In this document: one piece after another, positions 25,556 through 35,686 of the stretch
Numbering within the stretch: the stretch's first letter is position 1
Layout of the letters: each line of letters opens with the position of its first letter
Assembly: GCF_023015965.1 (NCBI RefSeq)
Contig: NZ_JALKAN010000002.1
Location: 1-64,000 of the forward strand
Reading direction: 5' to 3'
Length of the DNA stretch: 64,000 nt
Source: Allomuricauda sp. F6463D
GTDB lineage: Bacteria > Bacteroidota > Bacteroidia > Flavobacteriales > Flavobacteriaceae
Translations under genes and position numbers: made by a program
The notes under the pieces: model-generated
The model's input: only the letters and a program-made list of their open reading frames with translations
Database searches by the model: none
What the model was told of the DNA's origin: nothing

Positions 25556-28500
25556 TTAGTTACCAAAGTTATACCTCAGTGTAAAGCCGGCATTAATTGT
25601 CGTCTGCGGAAATGCGGTGGAGACTGCAAATTCCGAAAAAGAATGGTCGTAAAAGAACAACGCATTTAAACTTTTGCTTAAAGCATAGTCGGCCGTGAAC
25701 TTTACGGACATTAATTTTTGACCGGAGGTAATTTGATTGTTATCGATATCCAAATTACGGATAATGGTTATATTATCTCTAAGTGAAAGATCTGCTTTAA
25801 GGTTTAAATCTCCTTTTAAACGTGTTTTTTCACCACCAATATTGGTCACAAAGTTTACATCTTTAAAGCGATACCCAAGTCCCAATGTAAATTCATTTCC
25901 ATTAATCTCTGTCAAAAGATTGTTATCAAAACTAAGGGACAAAGTTCTACTTGTCCTCACTTCGGCCAAGAAACTAAACGAATTTTGCATTTCGAAATCC
26001 ACCCGCATTAAAGGACTAAACTCATCGGTAAGCACTACATTATTAATAAGGGTACTAGGCAGCAAGTCTCCATTTTCCGAATCAAAAGTAGTGTTCTGGC
26101 GCTCCAAATTCGTCTGAAAGGAGTTGACACTATATGCCGCACGATATCCATGGCTCAAGGAAAAACGCTTGAATTTCTTTTTAAACCATCGGTTCTTCAT
26201 TAACCCCGTATACTTAAGGTTCCAGTTTGGGATTGGGATATCCCTGAAGGCATCCATGTTCACTCGTTCAACATCTTGACCTGTATAGGCGGCAAAGAAA
26301 GCCGGCAGTAATACATCTTGTTGGGTTTTTCCATAACGCTCCGGAAACCCATCCTCATCCAGTTCACCTAAGTTTTCTCCTCTATCGGAGACCAACCTAT
26401 TAGCTATGGTTATCCTGTTTTGCTTGAACTGTTCAAATGTTTCCGAATCAAATTCATCGCTTTTATTGAACACCGTCCCAATCATTACCGTGGAAATACT
26501 AAAGTTCCCCATTTCATTGATCAATCCATCTTGACCGTTCATCCATTTTTCCGGACTGTAACTTTCTTGGGAGGAACTCATATAATTTCTATCGGCACTT
26601 AAATCTATGGTCAAATCCTGAGTAGGTTGTGCAGTTGCAGTAATATTTAATTGTTTGTTCATATTTTGCATAAACTGCGTGCTGTATTCGGGATAACCGG
26701 TCAACCAACCATTACGGGCCGCTTCAAAACGCACGTCGGATTGACTTCCAAAAACAAAACCTAAGGTTGGGCGGGTTGTTCCAATGAATCCGATTGACTG
26801 TGTGTAACCGGGCAGCACTGTTCCCCTGTTTTCACTATAGTTCACATTCACCCGTTTTACCATGGTAATGATATCCACTAAAGTATTAAACCCTTTGCTA
26901 GTTTTGCGAGGACCATTGGAGCCAGTATCGTTTACAGGATTACCGGCCTTGTCCCTTCTTACCGGAGGCTGATTGGTATTTACTTTGCCATTACGCTTTT
27001 TTAGACCCAAAAAGTCATAAAAACGCTGCATGCTCATATTCGCTGTTAGATTGTGGGTGCTGGCATTCTGAACCACATTGATATCTTCATTGGCCACCTC
27101 GCGCAATGCATCTCCTCCTCGTTGCCAATCAAAATTACTGGTATAGGTATATTGTGCATTTATAAAGTTGAGGAAAGGAATTTTACTAAAAGGAAGCTCG
27201 TAATTCAACTGCATTTGTTGGGCATGCCTATTGGGCTCTCCTATATCAAAAAAACCATCCCAGAGATCAAGTGCCTCATTTATTCCTGAGTCGGTGTCAT
27301 CGTCCACATTAAAATAATTACGGACTATATTATTATTGGAAGAGGTTAAATTCAATCTCAAGGATTTGGTAATACTATAATTGAGCGCGTATTGCCAATT
27401 AAACAAATAATTACGCTGTTGCAGTAACGGAAGTTCTAACGCATCCACTCCTGGCTCCAAGACATCCCGGTACCTTTGTTGGTTAAAGGAACGGTTATAG
27501 TTGGTGTTAACGGAAAGGCTGGTCGGCAATACATTAAAGTTCAGATCTTTTAACCACTGCCAATATTTACCTGTTAACATTGAGTCTTTTTTGGCGAATG
27601 GTGCCACAGGTGCGGGTTTAAAATTATGATTGTAGACAAATCCTGTTGAAATATTTTGATCCCTAAGCTCGGCCACCTCAAAATCCCGATGATCTGTTTC
27701 GTTGTATGAGTAATTAAAGGTGAAATTTTCCACATCGAAGAAATTTTCCTCTGCTTCTTCTCCTCTATTTTTTCTGACACCAATTAAATTAATACTCGTA
27801 CGCTTGGTATAATCTTCTGCTTGTTCTTTGATTGTTTCGGCCTCCTCTGCTGTTGCCGCAGCTGCAATCCTATCATCCAATTTTAGATCATCGTATACCG
27901 GGTCATATTCTGGAGTAATCAGGGTTTCTGAAATCCCATAATTAAACGGCAATTGCAAATTCCACTTTTTTGGAAATAATTGTCCCACATTTACATTTGT
28001 CACCACATCATAGGAGATGGCATCTTCCAAAGCACGTTCGGTCGGGGTCTGATCTATAGACCCAAAGCCCGAAGTACTCCTGCTCCCAGTAGCCGTTACA
28101 TTCGCAAAATCGGCCATGTTAGCATCCAAAGCTGCAGTTGCGGCCCATCCTCCACTATTTTCAAGACCAACCAAGCGAAGTTCATTGAACCACACTTCTC
28201 CACGGGCCGGAATATTATCAATATTTTTAATACCAACCATCATTCCACGGATACTGCCCAAAGAGGGGTTTCCTCGAATCCCTATTCTAACCCTACCCAA
28301 TGTACGTGGAGCAAATTCATCCACCAGAACTGCCTCACCATTTATAATCTCATAATAGTTAATATCATTTAAGGTCTGATCAGAAATCCCTTTTGATTTT
28401 ACTTTGTTCAAATCACTTAATGCCACATCGAGCTCGTTGACATCCGGCCAAACTTCTTCTGCCGAGGATGCTCCAAACGAAGTAAATTGAAGCGGCAACT

Positions 28501-31500
28501 CTATCTGATAAAAGTTTTCCGAAAAATCGGTGCCAATCCTTAAGAAACCGACCAATGGCGTATCGCTATCGGAATAATCTGCATTGAATATTTTTTCTGA
28601 ATGCATGAACATTTTTAAACGTTCGTACTGGCGCACATCAATGTTCACATTTTTAAATACTCCTCGGGAATCCTCAGGTTCCAAATTTTCCACCACAAAT
28701 GATAACGATTGCTCATTTTGTCGGATAATCGTATTGTTATTGTTCAATTGTTCACGAACCACCCCAGGAGGCAAAACATATGGTATGGGCTGTCTCCCAT
28801 AGTTTTCTTCAATGTTAACCGTGTTCACATCGGTTACGGTAGCATCATCCGAGGGGTCATTGTCCACATCGGGCTGCAAAGAGTTGGTATACGTCCTCCA
28901 ATCACCACGCACCAAATCCAAAGTTGCAAAACGCAAGGAAACATCACTAGTAAATCCAGTAAGATACATGCGCATAAAGCTAATGGACCTAAAATCCGAA
29001 ATTCCACCGACCGCATCGGTAAAATCACTCAAAGGAATTTTATATTGAATCCATCTTCGGTTCAATTGGGTACCGTTGGGCAATGTTGGAGTTTGTCCTT
29101 CACGGATATCGGTTACGTACTGATCATCTATAGTGGTATTGGGTTTAATTTGGATTCGGTATTCATAATAACTATTCACCGTATTCATTGTCAAATCCCT
29201 ATCAATATCTTCAACATCGGGCAAGGTGGTGGAACCTCTATTGGTATCGGTAACAGCAACTGGAGAGTTCCCTTGCGTATTATTAAAGTCCAAATAGCGT
29301 TCTAGGATTCCTCCATCCCGGTTTAAATAATATTGATAATTATCCAAAGCAGGATCTTCCGCTGGCCCGTTATAAATGGCCGCTTCTGCAGTATCATTCA
29401 ATCCGTCCAGCCCTACATCTTGAAGAGTCCTATTGGTTTCATCAGCATCAAAGGCATATACCAAAGATTGTGTGGAAGGTACTTGTCCCCAAATAGTTTC
29501 CCTTGGCACTTCGTTGTTGGTGCTTGCCGGCAGTCCATTTTCGTATTGCTTTCTTCCATCCTTTAAGATGTCCTCAGAAATATTTCCCAAATTAAAGATC
29601 AACTCTCCAGCATTGGAATCAGTAGTTTCACCGTCAACATACGGATCTAAGACCCAAAACTGAACAAACTCCACGTTGGACTGCTCAAAATTGGTACTAC
29701 TTAACGGTCTCATAATACCCGCCCATTTTGCTTCTGGGGTTTCTGACTCGAAACTAGGGTTGGCGTTATATGGTCCTTTTTGGTTAGGATAGTATACTAC
29801 ATCCAAAGTACTCTGTACTTGGGTTTGTCCTTGTGCAATATCTGTTTCGGTAAACACTTCATCAATAAAAACCCTACGAGTAGCGTTCAAAGAAATATCG
29901 TTGTCAGACATTCCAGAAGGTCTTTGGTTGGTGTAAAAAATGGGGTCAATAGTATACCAGGCCATTTTTGCCCGCTCGTGCCCCACATCAATACCTGTTC
30001 TATCATCCACAAATTCCACGGGCGGACTTGCCAACGTCCATCCCAATGAGGAACGGATGTCGATCAGAGCCTGTGCGCCTTCAAAATCATCCAAATAAGT
30101 TGTGGTTTCACCTTCGAAATCTGCGTTTTTTGGTGAATTGGGTCTTAAAAATGCTACTTCGCCTCGCAAGGACAGGTTGGAGGGCACATCCGTATCAATG
30201 TTCGGCAATTTATTTGCCAGTCGAGTCAAAAGAGGGATTTCGGTGCTAAAATTTCCATTTAAACCGAAAATGGTATTGTTCACTGGCTCTATGCCATAGT
30301 TAGATTTTTGGGTAAGTGGTCGCTCATTCAAATTAAGCATGGTCCCTCCCAAAACAAATTTATCATTGAATTTATGCTCAACATTTACCCCTGCAAACCT
30401 TCGTGTTTGTTGACCGAACACAGCATTATTTTCTACAGAAATATTTATCGGTGTATTGGATGCTTCCAAACTGGGGTCCAATAATTGAACTGTTCCCGCT
30501 TGATAATTAACCGTATAATCGATTCCTTCTTGTAATTGACGACCACCAGCAGTTACGTTTACGGAACCTTGTGGCACATTGAAAGCTCCAATTGGAATGC
30601 CATTGCCAGATTGTGAAGTGTACTGCCCTTTTATCTGGAAACGATTCTTTTCGGCATCCTGTAAAGAAGCTGCTTTGGTCTTGGCATACATATTCCGGAA
30701 CACATACCGTGCTTGGTTAGCGTTATATCCCTGATCGTTGTCCACATCATACACACCGCCACCTAAAACTTCAAATAGATATTCTCCAAACGGTTCTGTC
30801 TTTGTAAAGATTATACGTCCAGATTGTGAATCCACAGTGATTCCTTCCACATAATCAAAAAATCCATCACCTCCAGCTTGCACATCATTATAAGTGTTCA
30901 AACGGTCCAAATTAAACACGTTGAGCAATATTTGATCCTCCAAACCTATTGGCCAACTAGCATTGGGGTCCACAGGAGTTATATAATTTCTTGGCGTAGG
31001 ATCGGAATATAGGATGTTCAGTTTAAAATCTTCTTGATTTAATTGATAGGCTCCGGTCGAATAGATATTTTTCATCATCAGATCCCAAATAGGATCTTGC
31101 ACATTAGTAATGTTGCTCTTTAATAGTTTTAAGACCAATGAATTGTTTTCGATAAAACTGGAATCTAGAGAAACTGATGTTGCATCGACACCTCCATTGG
31201 CAAATTCACCAACTTGATATACTTGTCCATTATAGGTATATTGAAAAGCAACACCAAGCACCTCGTCGTTACTCAGACTTTGGCTCAAGGAAATGTATCC
31301 CAACTGCGAATCAAATTCATAATCCCTTCCTGGTTCGAGCTTTCTGGCATTTTCCAAAATAGCGTAGTCAAAACCTTGATTTACGTTATATCCAGGAACA
31401 TTAAAACCTGCTTCTACCGTGGCAATATCTCGAATGGATTGCGTAAGCGCTCCGGATCCAATTTGATTGGGGTCATAAGCGTTTGCAGCATTTTGAGGCA

Positions 31501-32659
31501 ACCCGGTTGCCACTGCCGATGCATTGAAAAAACCAGCTGGATCCCCGTTGTTGGCTCCAATACGGGTATTGTCGGAAATGGCTTCCCCAAGATCCTGTAT
31601 TGCCACTACATTTCTTACATTTTGTGTTTGTTGGTTCCTATTGGTCACCCAAACTTCTAGTCGGGTAATTTGCACCTGACTTTGAATAAAGGGATAAAAT
31701 TCAAGGGCACGGTCATACGTATCACGGAAATAATGCGCTAAAAAAAAGTGACGGTCTTCATCATAATCCAATGCGGTAAGCGAAAATTCATTTACTGTTC
31801 CTCCACCTTGGGCCACCACCGTATTACTTTGTGAGCGTTGTTCAGAAAAAACTGCAGTTACGGTAGTTTTACCAAATTGCAACTGTGTTTTTACACCAAA
31901 TAAGCTCTGCGCCCCAGTAATGAGCGAACTGTTTAAAGGCATACTTACATTTCCCACCTCTATCTTACGGAGAATATCGTCTTCCGTTGGGGTGTAATCT
32001 AATTTTACTAGGTTCTGAAAATCGAAAGTTGCTTCGGTATCATAGTTGGCGGTTACCTGAAGTCGTTCTCCCACTTTCCCCAATAAACTTAGACTTATTC
32101 GTTGATCAAAATCAAAAGAGAGGTTTGTTCTGTTTCTTGGTGATAGTGCAGGATTATCATTTTTTTGCCATAAAACACCGAGGTCCATAGCAACGGACCC
32201 TTGTGGAATTACCTCAATAGTACTTCCTCCAAAAATAGTTTCAAAAAAGTTACTGTTCACATAAAAGTTGGGCAAAAGATTTTTCCTAGCTTCCTCGCTG
32301 CCCTCCTTCTTTCCAGCATAGGCATCCGCTTTTTGTTTGAAGTAGGATTTCATTTGCTCCTTTTCAACAAGATCGTAGTATTGTTCAGGAGTGAGAATTA
32401 CCGGATAGTTGACATTGAAATCGCCAATACTTTCGGTATAGACATAAGTGTTCGTTTCCGAATCGTAGGTATATTTTGCAACAATGCTATCAGGGTTTTC
32501 CATGATAAGGCGACCAAGCTCAACTCCTGTCTTTACAGAATCCTGTGCCTGCTCGTTGGTTTCCTGTGCCATTATTGTGGATATGGACAGCAAACAAACA
32601 ACAAAGAAAATGTACTTAAAACGTATTGGTTTAAGTATTGGTTTTGCCCCTTTTTTCAA
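25556..32659 (-). CDS. sprA: Type IX secretion translocon / gliding protein SprA
   Basis: Giant outer-membrane beta-barrel (2367 residues) through which type IX secretion substrates leave the cell; needed for gliding and adhesin display. A signal peptide spans about 1-31 (ends TIMAQ). Family hallmarks: the segment PNFYVNSNFFETIFGGSTIEVIPQGSVAMDLG in parts near the N-terminus, repeated strand motifs, and a C-terminal strand ending INAGFTLRYNFGN. It starts with TTG at 32659: the frame is closed by a stop 27 bases upstream, and the first ATG lies at the end of the signal peptide, so TTG is the only start that keeps export. 5 bases separate it from ruvA. Normal length for the family. Confidence 0.95.
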   Translation of the reverse strand: MKKGAKPILKPIRFKYIFFVVCLLSISTIMAQETNEQAQDSVKTGVELGRLIMENPDSIVAKYTYDSETNTYVYTESIGDFNVNYPVILTPEQYYDLVEKEQMKSYFKQKADAYAGKKEGSEEARKNLLPNFYVNSNFFETIFGGSTIEVIPQGSVAMDLGVLWQKNDNPALSPRNRTNLSFDFDQRISLSLLGKVGERLQVTANYDTEATFDFQNLVKLDYTPTEDDILRKIEVGNVSMPLNSSLITGAQSLFGVKTQLQFGKTTVTAVFSEQRSQSNTVVAQGGGTVNEFSLTALDYDEDRHFFLAHYFRDTYDRALEFYPFIQSQVQITRLEVWVTNRNQQTQNVRNVVAIQDLGEAISDNTRIGANNGDPAGFFNASAVATGLPQNAANAYDPNQIGSGALTQSIRDIATVEAGFNVPGYNVNQGFDYAILENARKLEPGRDYEFDSQLGYISLSQSLSNDEVLGVAFQYTYNGQVYQVGEFANGGVDATSVSLDSSFIENNSLVLKLLKSNITNVQDPIWDLMMKNIYSTGAYQLNQEDFKLNILYSDPTPRNYITPVDPNASWPIGLEDQILLNVFNLDRLNTYNDVQAGGDGFFDYVEGITVDSQSGRIIFTKTEPFGEYLFEVLGGGVYDVDNDQGYNANQARYVFRNMYAKTKAASLQDAEKNRFQIKGQYTSQSGNGIPIGAFNVPQGSVNVTAGGRQLQEGIDYTVNYQAGTVQLLDPSLEASNTPINISVENNAVFGQQTRRFAGVNVEHKFNDKFVLGGTMLNLNERPLTQKSNYGIEPVNNTIFGLNGNFSTEIPLLTRLANKLPNIDTDVPSNLSLRGEVAFLRPNSPKNADFEGETTTYLDDFEGAQALIDIRSSLGWTLASPPVEFVDDRTGIDVGHERAKMAWYTIDPIFYTNQRPSGMSDNDISLNATRRVFIDEVFTETDIAQGQTQVQSTLDVVYYPNQKGPYNANPSFESETPEAKWAGIMRPLSSTNFEQSNVEFVQFWVLDPYVDGETTDSNAGELIFNLGNISEDILKDGRKQYENGLPASTNNEVPRETIWGQVPSTQSLVYAFDADETNRTLQDVGLDGLNDTAEAAIYNGPAEDPALDNYQYYLNRDGGILERYLDFNNTQGNSPVAVTDTNRGSTTLPDVEDIDRDLTMNTVNSYYEYRIQIKPNTTIDDQYVTDIREGQTPTLPNGTQLNRRWIQYKIPLSDFTDAVGGISDFRSISFMRMYLTGFTSDVSLRFATLDLVRGDWRTYTNSLQPDVDNDPSDDATVTDVNTVNIEENYGRQPIPYVLPPGVVREQLNNNNTIIRQNEQSLSFVVENLEPEDSRGVFKNVNIDVRQYERLKMFMHSEKIFNADYSDSDTPLVGFLRIGTDFSENFYQIELPLQFTSFGASSAEEVWPDVNELDVALSDLNKVKSKGISDQTLNDINYYEIINGEAVLVDEFAPRTLGRVRIGIRGNPSLGSIRGMMVGIKNIDNIPARGEVWFNELRLVGLENSGGWAATAALDANMADFANVTATGSRSTSGFGSIDQTPTERALEDAISYDVVTNVNVGQLFPKKWNLQLPFNYGISETLITPEYDPVYDDLKLDDRIAAAATAEEAETIKEQAEDYTKRTSINLIGVRKNRGEEAEENFFDVENFTFNYSYNETDHRDFEVAELRDQNISTGFVYNHNFKPAPVAPFAKKDSMLTGKYWQWLKDLNFNVLPTSLSVNTNYNRSFNQQRYRDVLEPGVDALELPLLQQRNYLFNWQYALNYSITKSLRLNLTSSNNNIVRNYFNVDDDTDSGINEALDLWDGFFDIGEPNRHAQQMQLNYELPFSKIPFLNFINAQYTYTSNFDWQRGGDALREVANEDINVVQNASTHNLTANMSMQRFYDFLGLKKRNGKVNTNQPPVRRDKAGNPVNDTGSNGPRKTSKGFNTLVDIITMVKRVNVNYSENRGTVLPGYTQSIGFIGTTRPTLGFVFGSQSDVRFEAARNGWLTGYPEYSTQFMQNMNKQLNITATAQPTQDLTIDLSADRNYMSSSQESYSPEKWMNGQDGLINEMGNFSISTVMIGTVFNKSDEFDSETFEQFKQNRITIANRLVSDRGENLGELDEDGFPERYGKTQQDVLLPAFFAAYTGQDVERVNMDAFRDIPIPNWNLKYTGLMKNRWFKKKFKRFSLSHGYRAAYSVNSFQTNLERQNTTFDSENGDLLPSTLINNVVLTDEFSPLMRVDFEMQNSFSFLAEVRTSRTLSLSFDNNLLTEINGNEFTLGLGYRFKDVNFVTNIGGEKTRLKGDLNLKADLSLRDNITIIRNLDIDNNQITSGQKLMSVKFTADYALSKSLNALFFYDHSFSEFAVSTAFPQTTINAGFTLRYNFGN

Positions 32660-32664
32660 ACTAG

Positions 32665-33246
32665 TTACAAATTTTTCAGCGCCAGTTTAATAATGTTCTC
32701 TACGCTTATCGAAGTGTCTTGGGAAAGTACCTTGTCAACCACCTTTTCAGATTGCTTTCTGGTAAAACCAAGAACCTCTAAAGCAGATAACGCTTCTTCT
32801 TTATTTGTATTGTTTGATTTTTGTGAAACTTCACCGATGTCGTAGACTTTTAAAATCTTGTCCTTTAAATCCAAGATTACACGCTGGGCCGTCTTTGCGC
32901 CAATCCCTTTCACTGACTGGATTGTTGGCACATCCTCATTGGCAATGGCATCCCTTACATCGGAAGGGGACAAGGAAGATAACATGGTGCGCGCTGTGCT
33001 TGCACCAACACCAGATACAGAAATCAATAAACGAAAAACTTCTCGTTCCGATTTCTCAGCAAAACCGAATAGGGTATGAGAATCTTCCTTGACCAATAAT
33101 TCGGTATAAATAAATATGTTCTCCTCATCAGAAAGCAAGGAAAAAGTATGCAAAGAAATGTTTAAGAAATAACCCACGCCACCACATTCCACTATGGCAT
33201 ATGTTGGCGTTTTCTCTACAAGTTTTCCTCTTAAATGGGCAATCAT
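32665..33246 (-). CDS. ruvA: Holliday junction branch migration protein RuvA
   Basis: Forms the tetramer that holds the Holliday junction while RuvB pumps DNA. 193 residues from ATG 33246 (an in-frame TTG just before it is discounted). The OB-fold N-terminal domain (MIAHLRGKLVEKTPTYAIVE) is followed by two helix-hairpin-helix motifs (LLISVSGVGASTARTML and IQSVKGIGAKTAQRVILDL) and the small C-terminal domain (about 145-193) that contacts RuvB. ruvB lies 6 kb away at 39.4 kb; ruvC is not in the window. It sits between maeB and sprA, probably as one transcript. Confidence 0.95.
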   Translation of the reverse strand: MIAHLRGKLVEKTPTYAIVECGGVGYFLNISLHTFSLLSDEENIFIYTELLVKEDSHTLFGFAEKSEREVFRLLISVSGVGASTARTMLSSLSPSDVRDAIANEDVPTIQSVKGIGAKTAQRVILDLKDKILKVYDIGEVSQKSNNTNKEEALSALEVLGFTRKQSEKVVDKVLSQDTSISVENIIKLALKNL

Positions 33247-33262
33247 CAACTATTCGTTTTAG

Positions 33263-35560
33263 TTATTTCCCTTGCATTTTTGCTTTCTTTCTTTTTTCTC
33301 GTTCTTGGGCATCGATTACAGCAACGGCGGCCATATTGACCATTTCATCTACACTGGCGCCCAACTGCAAAATATGTGCAGCACGAGTTAATCCAACCAT
33401 GATTGGCCCTACGGAATCAGCATTGTTAAGGCCTTTTAATAATTTATACGTAATGTTGGCAGATTCTAAATTAGGAAAAACTAAGGTATTTACTTTTTTT
33501 CCTGATATTTTAGAAAATGGAAAGTTATTATTACTCAATTCAGGGTCTAAAGCAAAGTCTGTCTGAATCTCTCCATCTACTACCAGTTCAGGATTTCTTT
33601 CATGAAGAATCTGAACAGCTTCTCTGACCTTTCGTGCATTGGGATGACTTGAGGACCCGAAGTTAGCATATGAAAGTAGTGCCATTACTGGTTTAAATCC
33701 AAAAGTTTTGGCCACATTGGCCGTCATCTGGGCAATTTCAGCCAATTCTTCAGCATTGGGATCAATATTTATTGAGGTATCTGCCAAAAAGAGTGGACCG
33801 CGATCTGTGATCATAATGTTCACTGTACTGGCATTTTTTACATTTTTCGCTCTTCCCAAAACTTCAAATACAGGTCGCAATACTTTTGGATATGCTCTGG
33901 AGTAACCGGAAATCATACCATCGGCATCTCCCTCTTTGAGCATCATAGCACCAAAATAGTTCCGTTTGCCCATATTAACGCGAGCGCTATATTTAGTCTC
34001 TCCTTTTCGTTTTCTCAATTCCCATAACCTCAAAGCATATTTAGACCTTATTTCACTAAACTCATCGGAACGGGGATCTATAATCGGCACCTCTGCATCA
34101 AAATCCAGTTCTTTCTTTAAATTCTCTATAGTCTGCTTATCACCTAACAAAATTGGGGTGGCAATTCCTTCATCATACACAATTTGTGCAGCTTTCATCA
34201 CGTCCAGCAATTCGGCTTCTGCAAAAACAATACGCTTAGGATTTACCTTTGCCCTATTGTGCAATAATCGAACTACTTTGTTATCATTACCAGATCTCAG
34301 ATACAACTCTTCTTCATAACGATCCCAATCTTGTATTGGTAACCTAGCCACTCCACTTTCCATAGCGGCCTTTGCTACTGCAGGTGGAATTTTGGTGATC
34401 AATCTAGGGTCGAAGGGTTTTGGAATGATATACTTTCCGCCAAAAGTCAGCCTTGTGGCATCATAGGCTATGTTCACCTGCTCGGGTACTGGCTCACGAG
34501 TCAATTCGGCCAACGCGCGAACCGCAGCCATTTTCATCTCTTCGTTTATTTTAGTGGCCCGTACATCCAACGCCCCCCTAAATATAAAAGGGAAACCCAA
34601 CACGTTGTTTACTTGATTGGGGTGATCGGAGCGGCCAGTTGCCATTATAATATCTTTTCTTGTCTTGCATGCCAAATCATACTCAATTTCTGGGTCTGGG
34701 TTGGCCATTGCAAAGACAATTGGGCTCTCCGCCATGGAAGTGAGCATTTCTGGAGTTACAACATTAGCAATGGATAGTCCGATAAACACATCGGAATCTT
34801 TCATAGCTTCTTCTAAAGTATCAATCTTTCTATCGCTTGCAAATTCCTTTTTCTGGGAAGTAAGGTTTTCTCTATCACTACGGATAACGCCTTTACTGTC
34901 CAACATGACAATATTTTCAGATCTTGCTCCAAAGGCCTTGTACAAGCGCGTACAGGAAACTGCTGCTGCACCGGCTCCACTCACTACAATTTTGACCTCT
35001 TCAATTTTCTTGTTGGCAATTTCCAAGGCATTCAACAATGCCGCAGCCGATATTATTGCAGTACCGTGCTGGTCATCGTGCATCACTGGAATATCCAGCT
35101 CCTCTTTTAATCTACGTTCTATTTCAAAAGCTTCAGGAGCTTTAATATCCTCAAGGTTGATACCCCCAAAAGTTGGAGCTATCGCTTTAACTGTCTCAAC
35201 AAACTTATCAACATCGGTAGCATCAAGCTCTATGTCAATGCCATCGATATCCGAAAAAATCTTAAATAGAAGACTTTTACCTTCCATTACCGGTTTTGAA
35301 GCTTCGGGGCCTATGTTGCCCAAGCCCAAAACTGCCGTACCATTGGAAATTATGGCAACAATATTTCCTTTGGCGGTATACTTATATACGTCATCTTTGT
35401 TCTTTTCAATCGCCAAACAGGGTTCCGCGACCCCAGGGGAGTATGCTAATGCCAAATCCCTTTGCGTGGAATAAGGCTTTGTTGGTACTATTTTTATTTT
35501 TCCTGGTTGTGGCTTTGCGTGGTATAGCAATGCTTCGCGACGTTGTTTTTCCTTGCTCAT
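33263..35560 (-). CDS. maeB: NADP-dependent malic enzyme, MaeB type with phosphotransacetylase-like domain
   Basis: Decarboxylates malate to pyruvate with NADP+ reduction. The 765-residue chain has a malic enzyme part (about 1-420), with AYSPGVAEPCLAI, the catalytic Lys/Asp region MHDDQHGTAIISAAALLNAL and the Rossmann IVVSGAGAAAVSC, joined to a phosphotransacetylase-like part (about 430-760), with ISGYSRAYPKVLRP and GADPNAEEL-type turns. In MaeB the second domain is regulatory (acetyl-CoA) and lacks transacetylase activity. First gene of the maeB-ruvA-sprA series; ruvA starts 17 bases after its end. ATG at 35560. Confidence 0.94.
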   Translation of the reverse strand: MSKEKQRREALLYHAKPQPGKIKIVPTKPYSTQRDLALAYSPGVAEPCLAIEKNKDDVYKYTAKGNIVAIISNGTAVLGLGNIGPEASKPVMEGKSLLFKIFSDIDGIDIELDATDVDKFVETVKAIAPTFGGINLEDIKAPEAFEIERRLKEELDIPVMHDDQHGTAIISAAALLNALEIANKKIEEVKIVVSGAGAAAVSCTRLYKAFGARSENIVMLDSKGVIRSDRENLTSQKKEFASDRKIDTLEEAMKDSDVFIGLSIANVVTPEMLTSMAESPIVFAMANPDPEIEYDLACKTRKDIIMATGRSDHPNQVNNVLGFPFIFRGALDVRATKINEEMKMAAVRALAELTREPVPEQVNIAYDATRLTFGGKYIIPKPFDPRLITKIPPAVAKAAMESGVARLPIQDWDRYEEELYLRSGNDNKVVRLLHNRAKVNPKRIVFAEAELLDVMKAAQIVYDEGIATPILLGDKQTIENLKKELDFDAEVPIIDPRSDEFSEIRSKYALRLWELRKRKGETKYSARVNMGKRNYFGAMMLKEGDADGMISGYSRAYPKVLRPVFEVLGRAKNVKNASTVNIMITDRGPLFLADTSINIDPNAEELAEIAQMTANVAKTFGFKPVMALLSYANFGSSSHPNARKVREAVQILHERNPELVVDGEIQTDFALDPELSNNNFPFSKISGKKVNTLVFPNLESANITYKLLKGLNNADSVGPIMVGLTRAAHILQLGASVDEMVNMAAVAVIDAQEREKRKKAKMQGK

Positions 35561-35686
35561 ATGATCTAAAATGAAGACGTAAAGTTAGGGTATTCCTCGG
35601 TTTTATCAGAACATCTATAAAATCAAATTTCGACAAAAGTAAGAATCAAAAAAATAACGTCAGCTAATCTACTGCCATGCCATCAG

